A stretch of 64,000 nucleotides of DNA from Mariprofundus ferrooxydans PV-1 (GTDB lineage: Bacteria; Pseudomonadota; Zetaproteobacteria; Mariprofundales; Mariprofundaceae). The DNA is taken from contig NZ_DS022294.1 of assembly GCF_000153765.1 (NCBI RefSeq), positions 314,150 to 378,149 on the forward strand. The letters are read 5' to 3'. The notes under the pieces are model-generated. The model made no database searches, was not told the origin of the DNA, and was given only the letters and a program-made list of their open reading frames with translations. Every line of letters begins with the position of its first letter. Position 1 is the first letter of the stretch. Made by a program: the position numbers and the translations under genes. Shown one piece after another: positions 18,637-27,535 of the stretch.

Positions 18637-19296
18637 ATGACATATCAACGCCCCACCCTCACCCAACCTGGTCTGCTATTTATGGATATGGACTCCACAC
18701 TGATTCAGTGTGAATGTATCGATGAAATTGGCGCATTTCTCGGCCTCAAGGCACAAATCGCTGAAATCACCGAGCGCGCTATGCGCGGTGAACTGGATTT
18801 TGCCGCCTCGCTGACCCAACGCACCCAACTGCTGGCGGGGCTGGATGCCGGCATTCTGGAGCGGGTCTATGACGAGTGCATTGAGCTGACCGACGGCGCA
18901 GAACTGCTGATTTCAACCCTCCATCAACATGGCTGGAAGGTCGGACTGGTTTCCGGCGGATTTACCTATTTCACCGACAAGCTGGCGCAGCGCCTGCAGC
19001 TGGACTTCAGCCGCGCCAACGTACTGGAAATCCATCACAACAAGCTGACCGGCGGCGTCATCGGCGATATTGTCGATGCCCAAACCAAGCGCCGCTGTCT
19101 GCTGGAACAGGCCGATATTTTCGGCATCCCGCTTGCCCAGACGGTCGCCATCGGCGATGGCGCAAATGACCTGCCGATGATTCACGCTGCCGGCCTCGGC
19201 ATCGCCTTTCATGCCAAACCGAAAGTCGTCGCCGAAGCACCCTTTGCGATCAATACAGGCGGCCTCGACCAGGTGCTGACACTGCTGGACGGGTAA
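18637..19296 (+). CDS. serB: Phosphoserine phosphatase
   Basis: This 219-residue HAD-superfamily phosphatase catalyses the last step of serine synthesis from phosphoserine. Motif I is FMDMDSTLIQCECIDEIG, motif II is VSGGFTYFTDKLA, and motif III is AIGDGANDLPMIHAAGLGIA. It lacks the N-terminal ACT-like extension found in longer SerB forms. The open frame begins at 18589, but the ATG at 18637 is preferred: AAGG precedes it and the first 16 residues of the longer form look non-homologous. It lies 76 bp after mfd. Downstream begins the AT-rich insert with the Argonaute gene. Confidence 0.95.
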   Translation: MTYQRPTLTQPGLLFMDMDSTLIQCECIDEIGAFLGLKAQIAEITERAMRGELDFAASLTQRTQLLAGLDAGILERVYDECIELTDGAELLISTLHQHGWKVGLVSGGFTYFTDKLAQRLQLDFSRANVLEIHHNKLTGGVIGDIVDAQTKRRCLLEQADIFGIPLAQTVAIGDGANDLPMIHAAGLGIAFHAKPKVVAEAPFAINTGGLDQVLTLLDG

Positions 19297-19495
19297 GCGT
19301 TGGCTCAGATCAGCTGTGAGAGTGTATCTCTCTCGTCATAGCTATCGCACAGAGCCTTCGCTATGAATACGCTCCGTGGTCTCAGCTCTCCCTCGTGGCA
19401 AAAATCGAGAACGTTACATCCGCCATTCAAGGCCTAGAGCCCCCCGCCCACTTTTAATGAATAGCCCACCTAGAATTAAACCAAAGGAAAATAAT

Positions 19496-22400
19496 CTATA
19501 TCAATAATCTATAATCGTATGGAGCAGCACCAAATCCGCTGAGATATGTTCCAACACGTGCAATTGCACTAGCTGAAGTAAGAGTCACAGGAAGTTGTGA
19601 ATAGTAATCGAAATTGTTCCAGTCCATTTTTGATAAGCCTAAAATCTCTGAAGCCACTTGCTCCAAGTCAGACTGCCCTAAATGTCTACGAATCAATAAC
19701 GGCGAAGGAATTCGACGCTTACCTTGATAATACTTCCAGTTTGGATTTAGTACGTTTGGAGCCGCACCGTGCACCCAAAGCAATGCAGAATGTTTATCCA
19801 AAACAATGGAAGTACCCCTTGGGACAGGAAACGAGTCAATTCCCAACCTCCCACTAATCAACTTGGAAGACAGATATTTTAAAGATGGCTCAATATTTAT
19901 TTCTATGAGCTCAATATTGCTTATGCCTTCTAACCCTTGCGTTAATCCTCGTTTTTCTTCTTGAGTGAAATATGTCTTTTTGTGAATAACAACTCGATCA
20001 GGCAATCTCATTTTTGCATCAAAGAATAGTTGCCGAATAGTTTCTCCTGTCCTGCGAGCATCATCTTCAGACATAAATGGATTCTTACCCCTGTATATAG
20101 GGTTTTCTATACGCCCAAGCCTGAACTGTAGACCTTCTCCTCTTGCGCTATAGAGATGACTGCACCCAAGAAGGACATGATTTCCAATAGATGCTTCTTG
20201 GTCGATGCTATATCCAATTCCAACATATGCTGTTTGGTCGTCTATACAATCTAATCTCCATGGTGACCTTAGAGCTTTTACGTACAGAGCAAGGGACAGC
20301 CACCAATATATGCGACACTTCTGACCGCCAGCCATGGTTTCTTCCCTGATAAATTGTGTACTAAGTCCCATCCGAGCAGCAAATGCTTTTATGTAATCAT
20401 GAAGGTTAAAGTGTTCAATATCAGTACGAACAATATTTAGTTCTCGCCAACGCGATGGGACGAATATGACTACAACTGACCCTGGGTTCAGGCTTCGAAT
20501 CACATTTAGTTCGTTGCATATTCGTCGGCCAAGAGTTTTAGCCGCTTCAAGAGAGTTACTTGGAAGAGAAGAGTCATCCAAATTCATCCAAGTTGGATCT
20601 GAATGGCTTGGTATTGATAATGGTGTTCCAAAAGCATTAGCAAATCCAGGATATTCTAATAGATAATCTTGTTCCGTTCTTGATGGCTTGAATCGCGCAT
20701 GAAGACTCGAAAGAAAAGAAGAAAAGCGCTGAGTGTCTTGCCTTGGACATAGGACTGATACTTCCACATTAGGGGACAGGCCTTCAGTAGTTAGGCTGTA
20801 ATCCCATGGTCGGTTGTACAATAAGCCTTTGAGAGGGTTGGCATCTCGGCACTCAGAACCACCATCTTTAGAAGCAAACACAAGCGGAACATCTGGCAAA
20901 ATAAACCCATGCTGTTTAGCAACACGACGATATTCTAGTGTTAAAGGCGGTTTGTTTTTCTCAATTAAGCCAGCATACCAAGAGGCTTTGGTAATTCGAA
21001 AAACTCCATGACTCCAAGCCTGAATATCGATATTGGTCAGCTTGTCCGTAAAGTGCCTAAGGTCATCATCAAACTCTTTGTTGTGCTGATAACCGTACAC
21101 TTCATTTTTAATAACTTTGCTGGATTCAAAATCTGCTATGGAGCCTTCATTGTTTGTTATAATCACTTCTGGTGTTAAGACAGAGACAATTTTCCCTTGC
21201 AAGTTAATTAACTTAATTGAAACGGCTTTATGGATCTGAAATCGCTTTCCCTGATATAGTTTCCTATCATAAGGGAGTGGTTCCCATAAGCGATTTGTTA
21301 AGTTAGAAGAAAACCCTAATTGCTTCGCAACGGCACATACCAGAGCACGCTGCATGAGTGACCTTATTCGGCCATCACGAGAGAGTTCATATATTGATAA
21401 CTCTACCGATTTAATTTTACCTTTTACTGCAGAGCCTAGAGCATCGATTATCTCTTCAGCATTTCCCAATACTAAAGCTCCATCATTTCCGAAGACGACC
21501 CCACTAACATTTATTGGATCTAGCTTCTCATTAAGCCAATCCCTCGGTTTCGCTCCATCTGGATACTTCAAGTTAATTTTCAGTGCACTTAGAGGCAAAG
21601 ACACTGGATAAGCATTACTTTTGAACAGGGAACTAGGAGGGCTAGCGGGGACAACAAATGGTTTTGTTACAGTTTGCTCGCTACCTAAAACTTGTAGGAG
21701 TGCTTTTGCATTATTGAGCAAGTCTCCTTCGAGATACCGCAAGGATAGCCTAGAAATCATATCATCAAAGCCATCTGTGTTTACATAAAGCGCTTCACGC
21801 CCCGAGGCCTTTATCTCTTGAAGGAAGCTAACTACCTTTTCAGATGGAGATTCGCCATATCCACACCAATATATTCGTGAAGATGATTTATTATTTGTGA
21901 ATGCATGCCGAAGTACAGCCATAAGCGATTCATCTCGACCACTATAACCAGCTACAATGAGGCTGCAGTTTTCCAGTTCTCTTTCTAAAGCTTGCTCTAG
22001 GTTCGACTCTTGCTTTTTTAGTTCGTCCTCTGTGTTTTTCAACTCATCATAGCGAAAGTCCCCATGAAGTGAGACAGTCCGTAATTCCCCCTGAACGTAT
22101 GGTTGAATAGCGCGCTGGCTACAGTCGACCCCAACCTCTACAGTCACCACATCTGAAGCTGCACATGATCTAGCTACCAATCCATCAAAATTTGTAGTCC
22201 AAACGGAACGAATAAGGCCGCCTTTTACTAATAGCGGAAAGAGCTGATACCCTATGTGCGGTTTTGCTTGCCGAACGAATGAAGCAAAAAATTGACGCCT
22301 GTCTTGATGGGTCGGGTAACATGCTTGAGCATAATAAGAATACTCATTATCACTATTTATTGGCGGATAATCCCCCCGCATATCCAACCAGTCCTGAATT

Positions 22401-22639
22401 CGAGTTCTTGTGCCTGGAAGTGAGAGTTCTCCGACTGATTCACTGAGAGAAGGATTATTTGTTACAAATATTTCCCGTTTCCATTCCCAAACACACCTTT
22501 CGGCGCTTGGCATCCCTGAGGAAATTGAAGCTCCAGCGCCAAGAAGGAAGCAATAAGGAGTTCCCTTATTTATTGCTATTGATCGAACAAATGTATCGAT
22601 TGCCAAAGATGCGACTTTACTATTGTTCTGAGTATTCAA
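19496..22639 (-). CDS. Sir2-APAZ-Argonaute fusion (predicted NADase defence protein)
   Basis: One 1047-residue chain. The Sir2 domain (residues 15-340) keeps the NAD site: GAGAS 34-38, TTNFD 148-152, LHGD with His192, GYSGRD 231-236. Residues about 350-650 are APAZ-like. The MID domain (about 690-830) includes VVIFVPSRWRELN and a HDYIKAFAARMGLSTQFIRE basic 5'-phosphate pocket. A PIWI domain ends at FGAAPYDYRLLI. PIWI catalytic acids look lost (YVGIGYSID, RVVIHKKTYFT), as in short Argonautes. By analogy with GsSir2/Ago, guide-directed recognition of invader nucleic acid would trigger NAD+ depletion. The start is TTG at 22639: an in-frame stop lies 24 bp upstream and no ATG/GTG intervenes. Codon use is far more AT-rich than the neighbours, suggesting transfer. 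No partner gene is adjacent. Confidence 0.85.
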   Translation of the reverse strand: MNTQNNSKVASLAIDTFVRSIAINKGTPYCFLLGAGASISSGMPSAERCVWEWKREIFVTNNPSLSESVGELSLPGTRTRIQDWLDMRGDYPPINSDNEYSYYAQACYPTHQDRRQFFASFVRQAKPHIGYQLFPLLVKGGLIRSVWTTNFDGLVARSCAASDVVTVEVGVDCSQRAIQPYVQGELRTVSLHGDFRYDELKNTEDELKKQESNLEQALERELENCSLIVAGYSGRDESLMAVLRHAFTNNKSSSRIYWCGYGESPSEKVVSFLQEIKASGREALYVNTDGFDDMISRLSLRYLEGDLLNNAKALLQVLGSEQTVTKPFVVPASPPSSLFKSNAYPVSLPLSALKINLKYPDGAKPRDWLNEKLDPINVSGVVFGNDGALVLGNAEEIIDALGSAVKGKIKSVELSIYELSRDGRIRSLMQRALVCAVAKQLGFSSNLTNRLWEPLPYDRKLYQGKRFQIHKAVSIKLINLQGKIVSVLTPEVIITNNEGSIADFESSKVIKNEVYGYQHNKEFDDDLRHFTDKLTNIDIQAWSHGVFRITKASWYAGLIEKNKPPLTLEYRRVAKQHGFILPDVPLVFASKDGGSECRDANPLKGLLYNRPWDYSLTTEGLSPNVEVSVLCPRQDTQRFSSFLSSLHARFKPSRTEQDYLLEYPGFANAFGTPLSIPSHSDPTWMNLDDSSLPSNSLEAAKTLGRRICNELNVIRSLNPGSVVVIFVPSRWRELNIVRTDIEHFNLHDYIKAFAARMGLSTQFIREETMAGGQKCRIYWWLSLALYVKALRSPWRLDCIDDQTAYVGIGYSIDQEASIGNHVLLGCSHLYSARGEGLQFRLGRIENPIYRGKNPFMSEDDARRTGETIRQLFFDAKMRLPDRVVIHKKTYFTQEEKRGLTQGLEGISNIELIEINIEPSLKYLSSKLISGRLGIDSFPVPRGTSIVLDKHSALLWVHGAAPNVLNPNWKYYQGKRRIPSPLLIRRHLGQSDLEQVASEILGLSKMDWNNFDYYSQLPVTLTSASAIARVGTYLSGFGAAPYDYRLLI

Positions 22640-22790
22640 TGAAGTTCCGAATTTTAGAACCGCTGTTTAAAGTCATTCCCTCGCCCCCCGAAGAATCAAT
22701 ACAACGATAGACGCTTTCGCACCGAAAGGCAATTTCCATCAAACGGAAACAAAAAAGACACTGCAATGTGGTGGCTAGTTATAGGCGCTA

Positions 22791-23582
22791 TCACTTCAGC
22801 AGATCCATTTCTCTCTGACTAAAACCCGCCTGCTCACGCGCGCTCATATTGTAGGGACCCTTCACGCCTTGCGGAAGGTGTATGGCCAATAACTCGGTAA
22901 ATGTCGTCAGCGGGTCAATCTGTCGCTGCTCGCAGCAATAGCGGAACCAGCGGTTGCCGATGGCGACATGCCCTATTTCATCACGCAGGATAATATCCAG
23001 CAGACTAACGGCATGATGATCACCGGCCTGTGTCAGCTTCTGCTGAATGCCCGGCGTCACATCCAGCCCGCGAGCCTCCAGCACCCGCGGCACCAGCGCC
23101 ATACGCGCCAATACATCGCCGGCTGTTCTTTCACACATCTCCCACAAACCGCCATGCGCATCAAAATCACCGTATTCAGCCCCCAGATGACGCAAGTGCG
23201 CCCGTATCAGCTCAAAGTGATAGGCCTCCTCCTCGGCCACCGTCAACCAGTCGTCATAAAAGCCTTCGGGCATCCCGGCAAAGCGCTGCACAGCATCCAG
23301 TGCCAGATTGATCGCATTGAATTCGATATGTGCCACGGCATGCATCAGGATCGCCCTGCCCCGGACACTGACAAACCCCCGCCTGGCCACCTGCGTCGCC
23401 TGCACCAGATGCGGCTTCTCAGGTCGTCCCGGCTCGCAGTTGCTGATACAGGGAGAAGCGCAATCCGGCTTCAACGTCCCCTCCCGCCGCATGCGGGCAA
23501 GCCTGCGAACCTGTAACAGCTTTGCATCGACATCCGAACACAACAAAGCCGTTGCCGCTGCCTTACGTAATTCATTCGCCAC
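22791..23582 (-). CDS. DUF455 ferritin-like protein
   Basis: This 263-residue protein has the DUF455 pattern of a four-helix, probably di-metal, ferritin-like fold. Candidate ligands are the Glu/His in MHAVAHIEFNAINLALD, in VAEEEAYHFELIRAHLRHLG, and in LRDEIGHVAIGNRWF. Family members have no settled function, although an oxygenase or RNA-modification role has been considered by fold. The start is GTG at 23582 with GGAGGG upstream; no ATG is available before the conserved region. It is divergent from hflD with only 35 bp between the starts. Confidence 0.8.
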   Translation of the reverse strand: MANELRKAAATALLCSDVDAKLLQVRRLARMRREGTLKPDCASPCISNCEPGRPEKPHLVQATQVARRGFVSVRGRAILMHAVAHIEFNAINLALDAVQRFAGMPEGFYDDWLTVAEEEAYHFELIRAHLRHLGAEYGDFDAHGGLWEMCERTAGDVLARMALVPRVLEARGLDVTPGIQQKLTQAGDHHAVSLLDIILRDEIGHVAIGNRWFRYCCEQRQIDPLTTFTELLAIHLPQGVKGPYNMSAREQAGFSQREMDLLK

Positions 23583-23617
23583 TTGAGCATCCCTCCCTCT
23601 GGCTCCAGCATAGCCCC

Positions 23618-24268
23618 ATGTCGCAACTATCCCACAACAGCATGATCCGCCAGCGTGCTATAGCACTGGCCGCTATAACGCAGGCAGTCTATCTGGTCGA
23701 CAGCATTGCCCGCAAAGGTCTGGCTGATGCGGAGGACTGTCGCACGCTGATGAACAGCCTGTTTGCCGATACTGCCCGGGCCGAACATGATGTTGCACAA
23801 CTGTATGATGGCATCACCAATCTGCAGACAGGCTTACGCATCTGTAGCAGCATACTCAAAGGCGACACCTTGCCACAGCACAAAACTATCATGAGCTATA
23901 GTGCCGGCCTGATGGCGCTGGAGAGCAAACTGACCAAGGAGAACAACGTCCGCCAGACGTTGGCAAGCGGCATGCAACGCATCGCAGGCCAGCAAAAATA
24001 TTTTGGCGACGCCATGCATCCGAATATTATCGCAGCCGTAGCTGACCTGTATGGTGAAACCATCAGCACGATGAAACCACGTATTATCGTACGCGGAAAA
24101 TCCGAGCACCTGAGCCAGCAGGCCAATACCAGACGCGTGCGCGCCCTGCTGATGGCAGGCCTGCGTGCAGCACATCTGTGGCACAGGCAGGGCGGTGGTC
24201 ATATGAACTTGCTGTTCAGACGCAATGCCCTGGCAAAAGAGATGGATGCGTTGCTGCATATAGCCTGA
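23618..24268 (+). CDS. hflD: High-frequency-lysogenization protein HflD homologue
   Basis: The 216-residue protein matches HflD in length and opening (SMIRQRAIALAAITQAVYLVDSIARKG) and in its all-helical pattern (YSAGLMALESKLTK, NIIAAVADLYGETISTMKPR). In E. coli, HflD is a membrane-associated protein that binds phage lambda CII; its native role is unclear. It usually follows mnmA, but here it stands alone. The frame is open from 23522, but the ATG at 23618 is where family proteins begin. Confidence 0.88.
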   Translation: MSQLSHNSMIRQRAIALAAITQAVYLVDSIARKGLADAEDCRTLMNSLFADTARAEHDVAQLYDGITNLQTGLRICSSILKGDTLPQHKTIMSYSAGLMALESKLTKENNVRQTLASGMQRIAGQQKYFGDAMHPNIIAAVADLYGETISTMKPRIIVRGKSEHLSQQANTRRVRALLMAGLRAAHLWHRQGGGHMNLLFRRNALAKEMDALLHIA

Positions 24269-24292
24269 GCAACATCATACTTCTCCTGTTTT

Positions 24293-24321
24293 TTGCTATT
24301 TAACAGTTCGCTGTCTATAAT
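24293..24321 (+). promoter_or_regulatory. Sigma70-like promoter for the small-protein/OmpA operon
   Basis: TTGCTA (24293-24298), a 17-bp spacer and a perfect TATAAT (24316-24321) precede an AGGAGGAGGGG ribosome-binding site and the ATG at 24353. Transcription would start near 24328. Confidence 0.6.
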
Positions 24322-24352
24322 TTTGCGACTATTTACAGGAGGAGGGGACATT

Positions 24353-24607
24353 ATGCGCATTTTATTTATGCTCACTGCACTGCTGGCGTTTGCACTGCCT
24401 GCACAGGCGAAATTATTCACCAGTATCGAAGAGCGCAGCGACGCTATTACGGCGGAATTACAGGGAAATAACAATTACCACGCCAATCTGGCTCGTGAAC
24501 TGGCATCTATCGCCAGTGAAGAAAAAGGTCAGCATGATCTGGGTGCAGCCAGAGTTTTTATCAAAATGGCTGAAGAAGAAGCGGCCAAGGCCGGAGGTGC
24601 AAAATGA
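24353..24607 (+). CDS. Small exported protein upstream of OmpA-like lipoprotein
   Basis: This 84-residue protein has a clear signal peptide (MRILFMLTALLAFALPAQA, cleavage before K20) and a mature helical, charged domain (SIEERSDAITAELQGNN; ASEEKGQHDLGAARVF). A very strong AGGAGGAGGGG ribosome-binding site precedes the ATG at 24353; an in-frame upstream start lacks one. It overlaps the next gene by 4 bp, so the two products are probably made together and may form a periplasmic pair. The family was not recognised. Confidence 0.75.
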   Translation: MRILFMLTALLAFALPAQAKLFTSIEERSDAITAELQGNNNYHANLARELASIASEEKGQHDLGAARVFIKMAEEEAAKAGGAK

Positions 24608-25242
24608 TAAAACATATCGTTATAGCTGCTGCGGCAGCCCTCTCCCTGTCGGCCTGTGCACCATACATGAACTTAGGCAGCAGTGAGCTCGACAATGCCC
24701 GCAAGGCCGTTGCCGATGCAAAAGCCGCCGGCGCCGAGAAATGCGCCCCCAAACTGCAGGCGGAAGCCGTTGCCTCTCTCTACTGGGCTGCCCATGAGGT
24801 TACCGAGCGCGGTGTCCATCCGGATGAAAATGCCGAGTTGATCGCCACCGCGATTGCCAAGGCCAATGCAGCACGCGCGAAAGCCATTAAGGGTTGCACA
24901 CCGGAAATCATCAAGCTTGAAGGCGTGTATTTCGATAACGACAGTGCTAAACTCAGACCGGCTTCCGTGGCCACACTGGACAAGGCTGTGGCAACACTGA
25001 ACCGTCGCGCCACAATCAAGGTTGAAGTTGCCGCACATACCGACAGCAGCGGCAGTGATGCCTATAATCTGTCACTGTCCGAACGCCGGGCTGCCAGCGT
25101 CAGGGATTATCTGGTTGCCCACGGCATTGACGCCGCCCGTCTGACCTCGAAGGGCTATGGCGAAACCCAGCCTATTGCCAGCAACGCAACGAAAGAAGGA
25201 CGTGCCAAGAATCGTCGTGTTGAACTACGAGTGATGAACTAA
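24604..25242 (+). CDS. OmpA/Pal-family lipoprotein
   Basis: The 212-residue protein has a lipoprotein signal (LSLSACAPY, lipid-modified Cys19). An alanine-rich helical region (about 25-100), likely coiled coil, is followed by a C-terminal OmpA-like peptidoglycan-binding domain (about 105-212): GVYFDNDSAKLRPASVATLD, VEVAAHTDSSGSDAYNLSLS, ERRAASVRDYLVAHGI and EGRAKNRRVEL. It probably tethers the outer membrane to the cell wall. It is translationally coupled to the exported protein before it and followed by a terminator, so it is the last gene of a two-gene operon. Confidence 0.88.
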   Translation: MIKHIVIAAAAALSLSACAPYMNLGSSELDNARKAVADAKAAGAEKCAPKLQAEAVASLYWAAHEVTERGVHPDENAELIATAIAKANAARAKAIKGCTPEIIKLEGVYFDNDSAKLRPASVATLDKAVATLNRRATIKVEVAAHTDSSGSDAYNLSLSERRAASVRDYLVAHGIDAARLTSKGYGETQPIASNATKEGRAKNRRVELRVMN

Positions 25243-25265
25243 GCTACATTTGCATTCCACCCCCC

Positions 25266-25299
25266 GTACGGGCTGCCTTTGGGCGGCCCGTATTTTTTT
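25266..25299 (+). terminator. Rho-independent terminator
   Basis: TACGGGCTGCC pairs, with one or two imperfections, with GGGCGGCCCGTA across a TTT loop and runs straight into seven Ts. It lies 24 bp after the OmpA-like gene. Confidence 0.85.
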
Positions 25300-25371
25300 G
25301 CGGCCAGGCAACCTTGCACTCACCACACCTGTCCATAGAGTTTCACACCGTTTGATTGATCAGGAGTCTCC

Positions 25372-26902
25372 ATGTTTCAGCTCTACTACGACCATGCCGC
25401 AAAAGCCAAGGATGACGTCCTTTCCGGACTGACTGTTGCCTTCGCACTGGTGCCGGAGGCGGTCGCCTTTGCGTTTGTTGCCGGCGTCAATCCGCTGGTC
25501 GGCCTGTATGGCGCCTTCCTGATGGGGCTACTGACATCACTGGTCGGCGGTCGTCCGGGCATGATTTCCGGCGCGACCGGTTCCATGGCCGTGGTTATGG
25601 TCGCACTGGTTTCACAGCACGGCGTGGAGTATCTCTTTGCCTGTATTATCCTGACCGGTCTGCTGCAGGTGGCCTTCGGCGGCCTGAAATTCGGCAAATA
25701 TATCCGCATGGTGCCCTACCCGGTCATGCTCGGTTTCGTGAACGGGCTGGCGATCGTCATTTTCCTGGCCCAGATGCAGCAGTTTAAGGTCAAGGGCGCT
25801 GACGGTGTCATGCACTGGCTCTCCGGCACACCGCTCTTCAGCATGCTGGCTCTGGTGGCATTAACCATGGCAATTATGTTTTTTCTACCCAAAATCACAC
25901 GCGCCATCCCGGCCGGCCTTGCTGCGATTATCACCATCAGCATGATCGTTATCTTCGGTGGCGTTGATACCAAATCGGTCGGCGACATCGCTGATATCAG
26001 CGGTGGTTTTCCCGGCATTTCATCTGCCTGCCGTACCCTTCACCCTCGAAACGCTCTGGATTATCCTGCCCTATGCCGTGATTCTCGCCGGTGTCGGCCT
26101 GATTGAGTCACTGCTGACGATGAGTGTAGTGGATGAGATGACCGGCACACGCGGTCAGGGCAACCGCGTCTCCATCGGTCAGGGGCTGGCCAACACCGTT
26201 AACGGCTTCTTCGGCGGCATGGGCGGCTGCGCCATGATCGGCCAGACAATGATCAATGTTACTTCCGGCGGCCTGCGCAACCTCTCCGGCATCGCTGCAG
26301 CACTATTTCTGCTGGTATTCATTATGTTCGCCTCCGGACTCATTGCCATGGTGCCTGTGGCGGCACTGGTCGGCCTGATGTTCATGGTCGTGATCGGCAC
26401 TTTTGAGTGGGGCAGCTTTAACCTGCTGAACAAGGTACCACGTGAAGATTCCTTTGTCGGCATCCTGGTGGCTGTTGTCACCGTATTCACCGATCTGGCC
26501 ACGGCCGTCATTATCGGCGTGATTGCAACAGCACTGATCTTCTCATGGAAGCAGGCACGTCATATCTACACCATCCGCGAAGATCAGGCAGACGGCTCCC
26601 GTATCTACCGGATGCACGGGCCGCTCTTCTTTGCCTCCGTACATCGCTTCAGCGACCTGTTTGATCCGGAAAATGATCCGGAAAATGTCTATATTGATTG
26701 CGCCATGTCGCGCATTGCCGATCACTCCGCCATCGAAGCGATCGACAACCTGGCCGAGCGCTATAAAAAAGCAGGCAAGCATCTGCACCTGACCCACCTG
26801 AGTCCGGAGTGTATCAAGTTGCTGACCACTGCCGCCGATCTGGTGGAAGTGAATATGCAGGAAGATCCGAACTACCACGTCGCCGACGACAAGCTGGCTT
26901 AA
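25372..26902 (+). pseudogene. SulP-family anion transporter with STAS domain, frameshifted
   Basis: Two overlapping frames (25372-26106 and 25958-26902) form one SulP transporter. The first gives the N-terminal half ([36 protein letters not shown]). The second gives the rest (GQGLANTVNGFFGGMGGCAM; EDSFVGILVAVVTVFTDLA) and a C-terminal STAS domain (about 26560-26880). They join at CCC 26011-26013: deleting one C gives ...[19 protein letters not shown] in one 509-residue frame. SulP proteins carry sulfate, bicarbonate or similar anions; the substrate cannot be told here. Because the rest is well conserved, this is either a very recent mutation or a base-calling error. Confidence 0.8.
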
Positions 26903-26955
26903 AGACACCAATTGGATAGCTGTATCTATTACTGTTAAGGAGGTTAACCTCGCCA

Positions 26956-27306
26956 ATGAATAAAGAGCACGCTCACGCATTTGCCCAGGAGTGGATTTCA
27001 GCCTGGAACTCGCACAATCTGGAAAAAATTCTTTCGCATTACGACGATGATTTCGAAATGTCATCGCCCGCGATTACAAAACTCACGGGAGAACCAAGCG
27101 GCGTACTTCGCGGAAAGAAGGCGGTCGGCGAATATTGGTCCGGTGCTCTCAAAAAATTTCCAGATCTGAAATTTAAACTGCTTCACACCCTCATAGGCGC
27201 AAATAGTGTTGTACTGATATACGAAGGTGTGCTGGGTCTATCAACCGAGGTGTTCCATTTCGGCCCTGACGGCAAAGTTATTAAGGCATTTGCACACTAC
27301 ACATAA
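26956..27306 (+). CDS. SnoaL-like / NTF2-fold protein
   Basis: This 116-residue protein begins with a helix and conserved pattern of the SnoaL-like fold (FAQEWISAWNSHNLEKILSHYDDDFEMSSP) and ends with paired beta strands (VFHFGPDGKVIKAFAHY). Such small cone-shaped proteins act as isomerases, hydrolases or ligand binders; no function follows from the family alone. AGGAGG precedes the ATG. It lies between the SulP gene and a PilZ gene without an obvious functional link. Confidence 0.7.
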   Translation: MNKEHAHAFAQEWISAWNSHNLEKILSHYDDDFEMSSPAITKLTGEPSGVLRGKKAVGEYWSGALKKFPDLKFKLLHTLIGANSVVLIYEGVLGLSTEVFHFGPDGKVIKAFAHYT

Positions 27307-27467
27307 TATCCAGACATCTTTTTGCGCTGCATGTTAGGCGCCTGTGGCGGTGTTATGATGCATCCTATCCGTCACCGGTAACTATTTATGTCAAAGCAGA
27401 TGAGTCTATCACCTGCTAATGCATCTTCTCTTACAGCAGCCTGCACAAACTTAGCCATGCAGGATGG

Positions 27468-27498
27468 TTTACCCCAAATCTTCTTTTTCCGCTATAAT
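27468..27498 (+). promoter_or_regulatory. Possible promoter of the PilZ gene
   Basis: TATAAT at 27493-27498 is perfect, but the best -35 (TTTACC, 27468-27473) is weak and spaced 19 bp away. It stands 38 bp before the PilZ start. Confidence 0.35.
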
Positions 27499-27535
27499 AA
27501 GACGCGATCCGGCACAGCGAAGGAGGGAGGGGGTG

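Noticed and set aside
19496-22639. Reading the Argonaute half as an active nuclease
   Set aside because: The positions where PIWI catalytic acids should be read Gly, Lys/Thr and Ser, so cutting activity is unlikely.
22640-22790. att-like direct repeats flanking the Argonaute island
   Set aside because: The left (19297-19495) and right flanks were compared by eye and no shared repeat was found.
26005-26020. Programmed frameshift in the SulP gene
   Set aside because: No slippery heptamer or following stem-loop was seen at the CCC site, and SulP genes do not use frameshifting.
25958-26902. Treating the second SulP frame as a separate gene
   Set aside because: It begins mid-domain, without a suitable start, and joins exactly to the first frame when one base is removed.
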